Origin: Pseudomonas putida
GTDB taxonomy: Bacteria > Pseudomonadota > Gammaproteobacteria > Pseudomonadales > Pseudomonadaceae
Direction: 5' to 3'
DNA: 64,000 nt
Assembly: GCF_002741075.1 (NCBI RefSeq)
Contig: NZ_CP016634.1
Span: 512,501-576,500, forward strand
Part shown: in pieces, positions 57,666 to 64,000 of the stretch
Position numbering within the stretch: position 1 is the stretch's first letter
Layout: each line of letters begins with the position of its first letter
Notes under the pieces: model-generated
What the model was told of the DNA's origin: nothing
The model's database searches: none
The model's input: only the letters and a program-made list of their open reading frames with translations
Made by a program: the position numbers and the translations under genes

Positions 57666-58634
57666 ATGATCGTCGATCGTCAAGGCAGGCGTTTTCGCAA
57701 CCTGCGTGTCAGCTTGACGGCTGCCTGCAACTACGCCTGTACCTACTGCGTGCCTGATGGTAAGCGCCTGGTGGCGGCACAAGATGAACTCCCGGCTGAA
57801 ACCCTGGCCCGCGGCGTGGCCTATCTGGTCGAGGCGGCAGGCATCGAGCGGCTGCGCATCACCGGGGGCGAACCATTGGTCAGTCCTCGGTTGGAGGGCT
57901 TTCTAAAGTCGGTGGCCAAGTTGGGGTTGGTCGATATCGGCCTGACCACCAACGGACAGTTGCTGTCGCGCAAGCTGCCGCTGCTGCGGGCTGCTGGTAT
58001 TCGCCGACTGAATGTTTCCCTCGATACCCTCGATCCTCAGGCTTTTCGTCGAATCGCCCGCGGGGGTGACCTGCAGAGCGTGTTGACCGGCATGGAGCAA
58101 GCCAGTAACGCGGGCATGAGCATCAAAGTGAACATGGTGCCGATGCGGGGGCAGAACCTCGATCAGGTGCTGCCGCTGCTCGACTATTGCCTGGAGCGTG
58201 GTTACGAGCTGCGTTTCATCGAGCTCATGCGCATGGGGCATCTGGCCCGCGATCAAAACGCGTTTTTGCAGCAATTCGTGAGCCTGGAGCAACTGCTCGG
58301 GTTGATCGGCCAGGCCCATGCCTATCAGCAGGCCAGTGCGCCAATCGATGCCACGGCGCTGCGCTATCGCATTGCGGGTAAAGGGCATTTCGGCGTGATC
58401 GCCAATGAGAGCGTGCCATTCTGCCGAACCTGCTCACGCCTGCGGCTTTCTTCCACCGGCTGGCTGCATGGCTGCCTATCGTCGGGTAATCGGCACTTTG
58501 TCGGCGATCTGCTCGACAAGCCACGTCATCAGGCGCTCCCCAGCCTGCAGCGGCTATTGGTCAAGGCCTTGGCCGACAAGCAGGACCTGGCGTTTTCCGG
58601 TGGTGCGACGATCATGAAAGTGATCGGTGGCTGA
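57666..58634 (+). CDS. MoaA-like radical SAM protein
   Basis: 322-residue radical SAM enzyme related to GTP 3',8-cyclase MoaA (molybdopterin precursor synthesis). The N-terminal cluster motif CNYACTYC, GGEPL, the C-terminal second cluster ligands (CRTCSRLRLSSTGWLHGC, CxxC plus Cys) and the C-terminal Gly-Gly tail needed by MoaA are all there. It is not next to other moa genes, so it may be a second MoaA or a divergent paralogue. The TetR gene lies just upstream. Confidence 0.82.
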   Translation: MIVDRQGRRFRNLRVSLTAACNYACTYCVPDGKRLVAAQDELPAETLARGVAYLVEAAGIERLRITGGEPLVSPRLEGFLKSVAKLGLVDIGLTTNGQLLSRKLPLLRAAGIRRLNVSLDTLDPQAFRRIARGGDLQSVLTGMEQASNAGMSIKVNMVPMRGQNLDQVLPLLDYCLERGYELRFIELMRMGHLARDQNAFLQQFVSLEQLLGLIGQAHAYQQASAPIDATALRYRIAGKGHFGVIANESVPFCRTCSRLRLSSTGWLHGCLSSGNRHFVGDLLDKPRHQALPSLQRLLVKALADKQDLAFSGGATIMKVIGG

Positions 58635-58700
58635 TTCTGGCGCAAAAGCTGCATCTGGCGGCTATTCGCCGGTTTTTCGTCGCCGGTTTCTGGAGGAATG

Positions 58701-59306
58701 ATGCGTAGCCTGGTCTTGTCGCTCGCCCTGATGGCGTTGGGCGGCTGCATGAATGTCAGTGATATGGGAGAGGGCGTTCGCTACCACATGAGCGATGCTG
58801 GGCTACTGGACCACAGCGAGACCCGGCGTAGCTTGTCAGTGCGTTTGCAGCCTGACTCGTTCATCTTCATCGGCCAGGGCCACTTCGTACCGCCGGCCAA
58901 AGGTCCGCTCCCGCGCCAGAACGCAGTCGCCGAGGAGGCGTACAAGAACTTTGTCGAGTACTTCCCGCTGGTACGCCGTGCGCAAGGGCCTCTGGGGCTG
59001 GAAGAGGCGATTGCCGAGGCGCGTTCGGTCGGCGCTGACTACGTCCTGTACACCCGCTTCGCCCGTACCGATGACCGCATCGGCAATGGGAATGAATGGT
59101 ATGACGAACAGGCCGTGGATCGCTTGGGCGTCGATACCGGAGTGGTTCAGATGATGCTGATCGAAACCAACACGCGCTACCTGATCGACACTGTGCGGAT
59201 CAAGAGCCGTGGCGGTTTGTTGACGTTCCACGACAAGGCGCCGGAAGATTTGCTTGGTCCACCCATGCGCGATTACGCTCGTAGTCTCGTGGGTATGAGT
59301 CGTTGA
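58701..59306 (+). CDS. DUF4823-type lipoprotein
   Basis: 201-residue lipoprotein. The N-terminal signal ends in a lipobox LMALGGC, the cysteine at about residue 16. The mature part has no known catalytic motif. The ATG at 58701 was preferred to that at 58698 because of its spacing from GGAGG. It lies 10 bp before the DUF1285 gene. Function unknown; it should be anchored in the outer or inner membrane. Confidence 0.8.
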   Translation: MRSLVLSLALMALGGCMNVSDMGEGVRYHMSDAGLLDHSETRRSLSVRLQPDSFIFIGQGHFVPPAKGPLPRQNAVAEEAYKNFVEYFPLVRRAQGPLGLEEAIAEARSVGADYVLYTRFARTDDRIGNGNEWYDEQAVDRLGVDTGVVQMMLIETNTRYLIDTVRIKSRGGLLTFHDKAPEDLLGPPMRDYARSLVGMSR

Positions 59307-59316
59307 GGGCAGGGGC

Positions 59317-59874
59317 ATGACAGGTAGCGGCAAGGCCAACGATCTTCTGGCGCAGATCCCCAAGGAGAAGGGCCTGCCTCCGGTGCACTTGTGGAATCCT
59401 GACTTCTGCGGTGACATCGACATGCGCATCGCCCGGGATGGCACTTGGTACTACCTGGGTACCCCTATTGGGCGCAAGCCGATGGTGCGGTTGTTTTCCA
59501 CCATCATTCGCCGCGATGGCGATGACTATTTCCTGGTTACCCCGGTGGAGAAGGTTGGTATTCGCGTCGATGACGCACCGTTCGTCGCAGTCGCGCTGGA
59601 CGTGGAAGGCAGTGGCGAGCACCAGGTGCTGCGCTTTACCAGCAATGTCGATGACCAAGTCGCTGCGGGCCAGGATCATCCCCTTCGCGTCGAAATCGAT
59701 CCGCGGACCCAGGAGCCTTCGCCGTATATCCTCATGCGCAGCAACCTCGAGGCGTTGATTCACCGCAACGTGTTCTACCAATTGGTCGAGTTGGCGGTGC
59801 CGCGCGAAATCAATGGGCAAACATGGCTGGGTGTTTGGAGTGGCGGCGAGTTCTACCCGATCGGTCGGCCATGA
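59317..59874 (+). CDS. DUF1285 protein
   Basis: 185-residue cytosolic protein of the DUF1285 family. The core has [20 protein letters not shown] and [13 protein letters not shown] segments, mostly beta. P. aeruginosa PA2954-region genes are the positional match. No signal peptide. It follows the DUF4823 lipoprotein by 10 bp, probably one operon. Confidence 0.85.
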   Translation: MTGSGKANDLLAQIPKEKGLPPVHLWNPDFCGDIDMRIARDGTWYYLGTPIGRKPMVRLFSTIIRRDGDDYFLVTPVEKVGIRVDDAPFVAVALDVEGSGEHQVLRFTSNVDDQVAAGQDHPLRVEIDPRTQEPSPYILMRSNLEALIHRNVFYQLVELAVPREINGQTWLGVWSGGEFYPIGRP

Positions 59875-60000
59875 GCCGCTAAAGGGTGCAATGAACCGCT
59901 CAGCGGCCCCTGAACCGGCCCCGATTGGCCTCAACCTGCTGGTATGGAGCCTGGTCGATCAAAGGAAGCCTGTCACTGAACCGCTGAAATAAAACGCAAC

Positions 60001-60057
60001 GCCAGATACTGAAAAACCTCCAGTGCTTGCGCATCTGGAGGTTTTTCAGTATCTGGC
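60001..60057. terminator. 23-bp perfect inverted repeat at the tRNA-Asn 3' end
   Basis: Arms of 23 bp at 60001-60023 and 60035-60057 are perfect inverted repeats around an 11-nt loop. The inner part is AAAAACCTCCAG / CTGGAGGTTTTT, a terminator for either strand. The right arm begins inside the tRNA-Asn CCA end (60054-60057). It ends tRNA-Asn transcription on the minus strand and may end the DUF1285 operon on the plus strand. Confidence 0.85.
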
Positions 60058-60129
60058 TCCGCGACCTGGACTCGAACCAGGGACCCAATGATTAACAGTC
60101 ATTTGCTCTACCGACTGAGCTATCGCGGA
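60054..60129 (-). tRNA. tRNA-Asn (GTT)
   Basis: 76-nt minus-strand cloverleaf with encoded CCA. The anticodon stem surrounds loop CTGTTAA with anticodon GTT; acceptor TCCGCGA/TCGCGGA and T-loop TTCGAGT are intact. tRNA genes are common integration sites, but no attachment-site duplication or integrase is visible here. Confidence 0.97.
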
Positions 60130-60191
60130 ATCTGCGCGTATCTTACTGATCGCCAAGGGGAAGTCAAGCTTCCCCCTGGGCAATCAATAGG

Positions 60192-61388
60192 TTACAGCAC
60201 TTCGACGATGGCCTTGGTGACCACGTGGATGTTGCTCTGGTTCAGCGCGGCAACGGCGATACGGCCGGTGTCCAGGGCATAGATACCGAAGTCGTTCTTC
60301 AGGCGCGCGACTTGATCAACGGTCAGGCCCGAATAAGAGAACATGCCTACTTGGCGACCGACGAAGCTGAAGTCGCGCTTGGCGCCATATTGGGCCAGCA
60401 GCTCGACCATCTGCTTGCGCATGCCGTGGATGCGCTCGCGCATTTCGCCCAGCTCCGCTTCCCACATCTGACGCAGTTCGGCGCTGTTGAGCACGGTGGC
60501 GACGATGGTGGCGCCATGAGTCGGTGGGTTGGAGTAGGTGGTGCGGATCACACGCTTGACCTGCGACAGCACGCGGGTGCTTTCGTCCTTCGAGGCGGTG
60601 ACGATCGACAGCGCGCCAACGCGCTCGCCGTACAGCGAGAACGACTTGGAGAACGAGCTGGAAACGAAGAACTCCATGCCCGACTCGGCGAACAGGCGCA
60701 CGGCGAAGGCGTCTTCGGCGATGCCGTCACCAAAGCCCTGGTAGGCCATGTCAAGGAATGGCACATGGCCCTTGGCCTTGACCACGTCCAGAACGTTTTT
60801 CCAATCGTCCAGGGTCAGATCGACGCCGGTCGGGTTATGGCAGCAAGCGTGCAGCACGACGATCGAGCCGGAAGGCAGGTTGTTCAAGTCCTCGAGCATG
60901 CCGGCGCGGTTGACGTCATTGCTCGGCGCGTCGTAGTAGCGGTAGTTCTGTACCGGGAAGCCAGCGCTTTCGAACAGGGCGCGGTGGTTTTCCCAGCTCG
61001 GATCGCTGATGGCCACTACGGCGTTAGGTGAAATACGCTTGAGGAAGTCGGCGCCGATTTTCAGAGCACCGGTACCGCCAACGGCCTGTACGGTGACCAC
61101 GCGGCCAGCGGCCAGCAGGGGTGACTCGGTGCCGAACAGCAGCTTCTGCACGGCCTGGTCGTAGGTGGCGATACCATCGATCGGCAGGTAGCCGCGCGAG
61201 GCATGCTGGGCAGCACGCTGGGTTTCGGCTTCGATCACGGCGCGCAGCAGCGGAATGCGGCCTTCCTCATTGCAGTACACACCTACACCCAGGTTGACCT
61301 TGTCGGTACGTGGGTCGGCGTTGAATGCTTCGTTGAGGCCCAGGATGGGGTCGCGGGGTGCCAGCTCGACAGCGGAAAACAGGCTCAT
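60192..61388 (-). CDS. tyrB: Aromatic/aspartate aminotransferase TyrB
   Basis: 398-residue aminotransferase (subgroup I alpha). PLP-lysine Lys248 in SSSFSKSFSLYGERVG, the substrate-arginine region and the N-terminal MSLFSAVELAPRDPILGL match TyrB/AspC. It moves amino groups between aromatic or acidic amino acids and 2-oxoglutarate. The start at 61386-61388 matches family length. Upstream, on the minus strand, a TATACT -10 box and a palindrome may regulate it. Confidence 0.94.
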   Translation of the reverse strand: MSLFSAVELAPRDPILGLNEAFNADPRTDKVNLGVGVYCNEEGRIPLLRAVIEAETQRAAQHASRGYLPIDGIATYDQAVQKLLFGTESPLLAAGRVVTVQAVGGTGALKIGADFLKRISPNAVVAISDPSWENHRALFESAGFPVQNYRYYDAPSNDVNRAGMLEDLNNLPSGSIVVLHACCHNPTGVDLTLDDWKNVLDVVKAKGHVPFLDMAYQGFGDGIAEDAFAVRLFAESGMEFFVSSSFSKSFSLYGERVGALSIVTASKDESTRVLSQVKRVIRTTYSNPPTHGATIVATVLNSAELRQMWEAELGEMRERIHGMRKQMVELLAQYGAKRDFSFVGRQVGMFSYSGLTVDQVARLKNDFGIYALDTGRIAVAALNQSNIHVVTKAIVEVL

Positions 61389-61470
61389 TGTTACCTTGGC
61401 TCTGATTGGAGAGTGATAGGACGCGCACACTCCGGCCGAGTGCACAGAAGTGGTGCGCAAACGGGGAGTC

Positions 61471-61495
61471 AGTATAGTGATACCGATCGGTCACG
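61471..61495 (-). promoter_or_regulatory. Candidate tyrB promoter and operator dyad
   Basis: On the minus strand TATACT (plus positions 61471-61476) is a good -10 box. Just upstream lies a near-palindrome around a perfect 10-bp core ACCGATCGGT (61482-61491) flanked by GTGA and TCAC. The position suggests a repressor site, but no regulator can be named. The -35 region is weak. Confidence 0.4.
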
Positions 61496-61632
61496 GCGAC
61501 AGTCTGGCGCACGTTTTGCGGGCTTTTGTGCGAATATTTTTCGACCATTGGTCGAATTGCCCGGTCCACTGTAATGCGCGTTCACACCTGGGCCTTGATT
61601 CGGGTCCCGGGCGGGTGCATTTGGGTATAGAC

Positions 61633-61652
61633 TACTGGCTAAATTTACAGTT
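61633..61652 (+). promoter_or_regulatory. LexA (SOS) operator upstream of uvrB
   Basis: CTGGCTAAATTTACAG at 61635-61650 fits the LexA CTG-N10-CAG consensus with flanking TA and TT. It lies about 25 bp before the uvrB ATG and close to a TATAGA -10 box, so LexA binding should block transcription. Confidence 0.85.
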
Positions 61653-61675
61653 GCTGCGTTACCGCGAGGTCCGTC

Positions 61676-63691
61676 ATGTCCGAGTTCCAGCTCGTCACCC
61701 GTTTCCAGCCGGCCGGCGACCAGCCCGAGGCCATCCGCCTGATGATCGAGGGCATTGAGGCCGGGCTTTCGCACCAGACCCTGCTGGGCGTGACCGGCTC
61801 GGGCAAGACCTTCAGCATCGCCAACGTCATCCAGCAGGTGCAGCGCCCGACCCTGGTACTGGCGCCGAACAAGACCCTGGCGGCGCAGCTGTACGGCGAG
61901 TTCAAGGCGTTCTTCCCGAACAACGCGGTGGAGTATTTCGTCTCCTACTACGACTACTACCAGCCTGAGGCCTATGTGCCCTCGTCCGACACCTTCATCG
62001 AGAAGGACGCCTCGATCAACGATCACATCGAGCAGATGCGCCTGTCGGCGACCAAGGCCCTCTTGGAGCGTCGCGACGCGATCATCGTCACCACGGTATC
62101 CTGTATCTACGGCCTGGGCAGCCCGGAGACCTACCTGAAGATGGTCCTGCACGTCGATCGTGGCGACAAGCTCGATCAGCGAGCCCTGTTGCGCCGACTG
62201 GCGGACCTGCAATACACCCGCAACGAGATGGATTTCGCCCGTGCCACCTTTCGCGTGCGGGGTGATGTGGTCGATATCTTCCCTGCTGAATCGGACCTTG
62301 AGGCCATCCGCATCGAGCTGTTCGATGACGAGGTGGAGAACATCGCCGCATTCGACCCGCTCACCGGCGAGGTCATCCGCAAGCTGCCGCGTTTCACCTT
62401 TTACCCCAAGAGCCACTACGTCACGCCGCGCGAGACCTTGCTCGAGGCTGTGGAGGGTATCAAGGAGGAACTCAAGGATCGCCTCGACTACCTGCAGAAG
62501 GCCAACAAACTGGTAGAGGCCCAGCGTCTGGAGCAGCGCACCCGCTTCGACCTGGAGATGATCCTCGAACTTGGTTACTGCAATGGCATCGAGAACTACT
62601 CGCGCTACCTGTCCGGCCGCCCAGCCGGAGCGCCCCCGCCAACCCTGTATGACTATCTGCCGGCGGACGCGCTGCTGGTGATCGATGAATCCCATGTCAG
62701 CGTTCCCCAGGTCGGTGCGATGTACAAGGGCGACCGCTCACGCAAGGAAACCCTGGTGGAGTACGGCTTCCGCCTGCCGTCGGCGCTGGACAACCGTCCC
62801 ATGCGCTTTGACGAGTGGGAGTCTGTCAGCCCGCAGACCATCTTCGTCTCGGCTACCCCCGGCCCTTACGAAGCCGAGCACGCCGGACGGGTGGTGGAGC
62901 AAGTGGTGCGCCCCACCGGCCTGGTGGATCCACAGGTGGAGGTGCGACCGGCGCTGACCCAGGTCGATGATCTGCTTTCGGAAATCCACAAACGGGTAGG
63001 GGCTGGCGAGCGAGTGCTGGCGACCACCCTGACCAAGCGCATGGCCGAGGACCTCACCGACTACCTGGCCGATCACGACGTGCGGGTGCGCTACCTGCAC
63101 TCGGACATCGACACCGTCGAGCGGGTGGAGATCATTCGTGATCTGCGCCTGGGGGCTTTCGACGTGCTGGTGGGCATCAACCTGCTGCGTGAGGGCCTGG
63201 ACATGCCCGAGGTGTCCCTGGTAGCCATCCTCGATGCGGACAAGGAAGGCTTCCTGCGCTCGGAGCGCTCGCTGATTCAAACCATCGGCCGTGCCGCACG
63301 TAACCTCAACGGCAAGGCGATCCTGTACGCCGATCAGGTCACCGGTTCCATGCAGCGCGCCATCGACGAGACCGAGCGACGTCGGGCCAAGCAGATCGAG
63401 TTCAACCTGGCCCACGGCATCGTGCCCAAGGGCGTGGTCAAGGACATCACCGACATCATGGAGGGTGCGAGCGTCCCGGGTGGGCGCAGCAAGAAGCGCA
63501 AGGGCATGGCCAAGGCTGCGCAGGAGAGCGCCCGCGACGAAGCCGAATTGCAGACCCCGGCGCAGATCACCAAGCGCATCAAGCAACTGGAAGAGAAGAT
63601 GTTCCAGTTCGCCCGCGATCTGGAGTTCGAGGCCGCGGCCCAGTTGCGCGACGAGATTGGTCAGTTGCGCGAACGGTTGATCGCCAGCTGA
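61676..63691 (+). CDS. uvrB: Excinuclease ABC subunit B
   Basis: 671-residue DNA repair protein that verifies damage and loads UvrC. Walker [10 protein letters not shown] (about residue 39-47), the beta-hairpin region [12 protein letters not shown], helicase motifs including DESHV and QTIGRAARN, and the C-terminal UVR motif (residues about 630-665) are present. The 287 bp upstream to tyrB hold its SOS-controlled promoter. A hairpin follows the stop. Confidence 0.98.
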   Translation: MSEFQLVTRFQPAGDQPEAIRLMIEGIEAGLSHQTLLGVTGSGKTFSIANVIQQVQRPTLVLAPNKTLAAQLYGEFKAFFPNNAVEYFVSYYDYYQPEAYVPSSDTFIEKDASINDHIEQMRLSATKALLERRDAIIVTTVSCIYGLGSPETYLKMVLHVDRGDKLDQRALLRRLADLQYTRNEMDFARATFRVRGDVVDIFPAESDLEAIRIELFDDEVENIAAFDPLTGEVIRKLPRFTFYPKSHYVTPRETLLEAVEGIKEELKDRLDYLQKANKLVEAQRLEQRTRFDLEMILELGYCNGIENYSRYLSGRPAGAPPPTLYDYLPADALLVIDESHVSVPQVGAMYKGDRSRKETLVEYGFRLPSALDNRPMRFDEWESVSPQTIFVSATPGPYEAEHAGRVVEQVVRPTGLVDPQVEVRPALTQVDDLLSEIHKRVGAGERVLATTLTKRMAEDLTDYLADHDVRVRYLHSDIDTVERVEIIRDLRLGAFDVLVGINLLREGLDMPEVSLVAILDADKEGFLRSERSLIQTIGRAARNLNGKAILYADQVTGSMQRAIDETERRRAKQIEFNLAHGIVPKGVVKDITDIMEGASVPGGRSKKRKGMAKAAQESARDEAELQTPAQITKRIKQLEEKMFQFARDLEFEAAAQLRDEIGQLRERLIAS

Positions 63692-63704
63692 GAGCTATGA
63701 CCGG

Positions 63705-63743
63705 TACCGGCTTTTTTGCGGGTTACCCGCGAAAAGGCCGGTA
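63705..63743. repeat. REP-like hairpin after uvrB
   Basis: TACCGGC...GCCGGTA with an inner GCGGGT/ACCCGC stem and T- and A-rich bulges, between the convergent uvrB and MFS genes. It has the REP core TTGCGGGTTACCCGCGAA and could also end transcription. Confidence 0.6.
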
Positions 63744-63759
63744 TAGGCGGCAACTCCAT

Positions 63760-64000
63760 TCAATGGGCCTCGCCTGGCTTCAGCCCGGGGGGCAATGTAC
63801 GGGTCATCAGCACGGCCACCATGCTCACCACCAACCCGAGTCCGACCCAGTGGAAAGCATCGTTGTAGGCCATGATCAATGCCTGTTGGTGGGCTATCTC
63901 GCTCAGTTTGCCCAGCGCCGCGTTATCACTGCCCAGTCGCTCGGCCAACTGCGCCAGCCGCTCGGCCACTTGCGGATTGTTCGGTACCACTGATTCACGC
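63760..64000 (-). CDS. C-terminal part of a DHA2 (EmrB-type) MFS transporter
   Basis: Partial gene running out of the right edge. The visible end, about 80 residues, has the HQQALIMAYNDAFHWVGLGLVVSMVAVLMTR segment (split across residues about 34-64 from the first in-frame GTG), which is the last helix of EmrB/QacA-type drug exporters with 14 helices. The frame stays open to the window edge, so the start is outside. A partner EmrA-type gene would be expected further right. Confidence 0.75.
   Translation of the reverse strand, partial: RESVVPNNPQVAERLAQLAERLGSDNAALGKLSEIAHQQALIMAYNDAFHWVGLGLVVSMVAVLMTRTLPPGLKPGEAH

Noticed and set aside
60054..60129. Integrated element at tRNA-Asn
   Set aside because: The flanks show core genes, no integrase and no repeated tRNA end beyond the hairpin arm.

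Overview
The window reads as chromosomal core DNA of a fluorescent Pseudomonas, most likely of the P. putida group. It is GC-rich, carries REP elements with the TTCGCGGGT-N-ACCCGCTCC core, and its gene order follows the P. aeruginosa PA2813-PA2853 and PA2954-PA2984 blocks (sagS, gpx, msrB, htpX, tpm, ohr, efp; then comEC, lpxK, kdsB, murB, rne, rluC, the fab cluster and tatD). No phage, transposase, CRISPR array or gene cluster of unknown type was recognised. Species assignment is inference from family knowledge, without a database search.

Layout. 1-11.5 kb: regulators and transporters (MFS/LysR pair, BdcA-like SDR/LysR pair, GreA/GreB-domain protein, earP-efp, ohr/ohrR, LysR/TSUP, LysR/DUF1127). 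11.5-24 kb: class II DAHP synthase, spermidine-synthase-like protein, a DEAD-box helicase behind a structured leader, DOPA dioxygenase, tpm, htpX, an AlaA-like aminotransferase, then an oxidative-damage group (msrB, gpx, free-Met-R-sulfoxide reductase) around the SagS-like hybrid kinase. 24-32 kb: a coiled-coil membrane protein, five tRNA genes, a PA2817-family protein, fadE, a glutathione transferase, a YadG/YadH-type ABC exporter and a DUF2062 protein. 32-46.6 kb: comEC, exbB/exbD-like, lpxK, Trm112-like, kdsB, a protein tyrosine phosphatase, murB, rne, rluC, HAD phosphatase, sppA, maf. 46.6-56.5 kb: yceD-rpmF-plsX-fabD-fabG-acpP-fabF-pabC-mltG-tmk-holB-tatD. 56.5-64 kb: the small RNA RgsA, a TetR regulator, a MoaA-like enzyme, a lipoprotein, a DUF1285 protein, tRNA-Asn, tyrB, SOS-controlled uvrB, and the C-terminus of a drug-efflux MFS protein.

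How the parts work together. EarP rhamnosylates Arg32 of EF-P, and both the EarP catalytic residues and Arg32 are visible. The lipid and envelope genes form a run from lipid A (lpxK, kdsB) through murB to phospholipid and fatty-acid initiation (plsX, fabD, fabG, acpP, fabF). The sRNA RgsA downstream of tatD carries a stretch complementary to the acpP ribosome-binding region 6 kb away in this window, so the sRNA and one likely target can both be read here.

The most interesting signals are regulatory. (1) The helicase leader can form two mutually exclusive helices, one of which buries the start codon. (2) rne and rluC have back-to-back promoters with overlapping -35 boxes, giving rne a leader of about 845 nt and rluC almost none. 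(3) yceD is also nearly leaderless. (4) pilZ, which lies between holB and tatD in P. aeruginosa, is absent here. (5) A 23-bp perfect inverted repeat is fused to the 3' end of tRNA-Asn.
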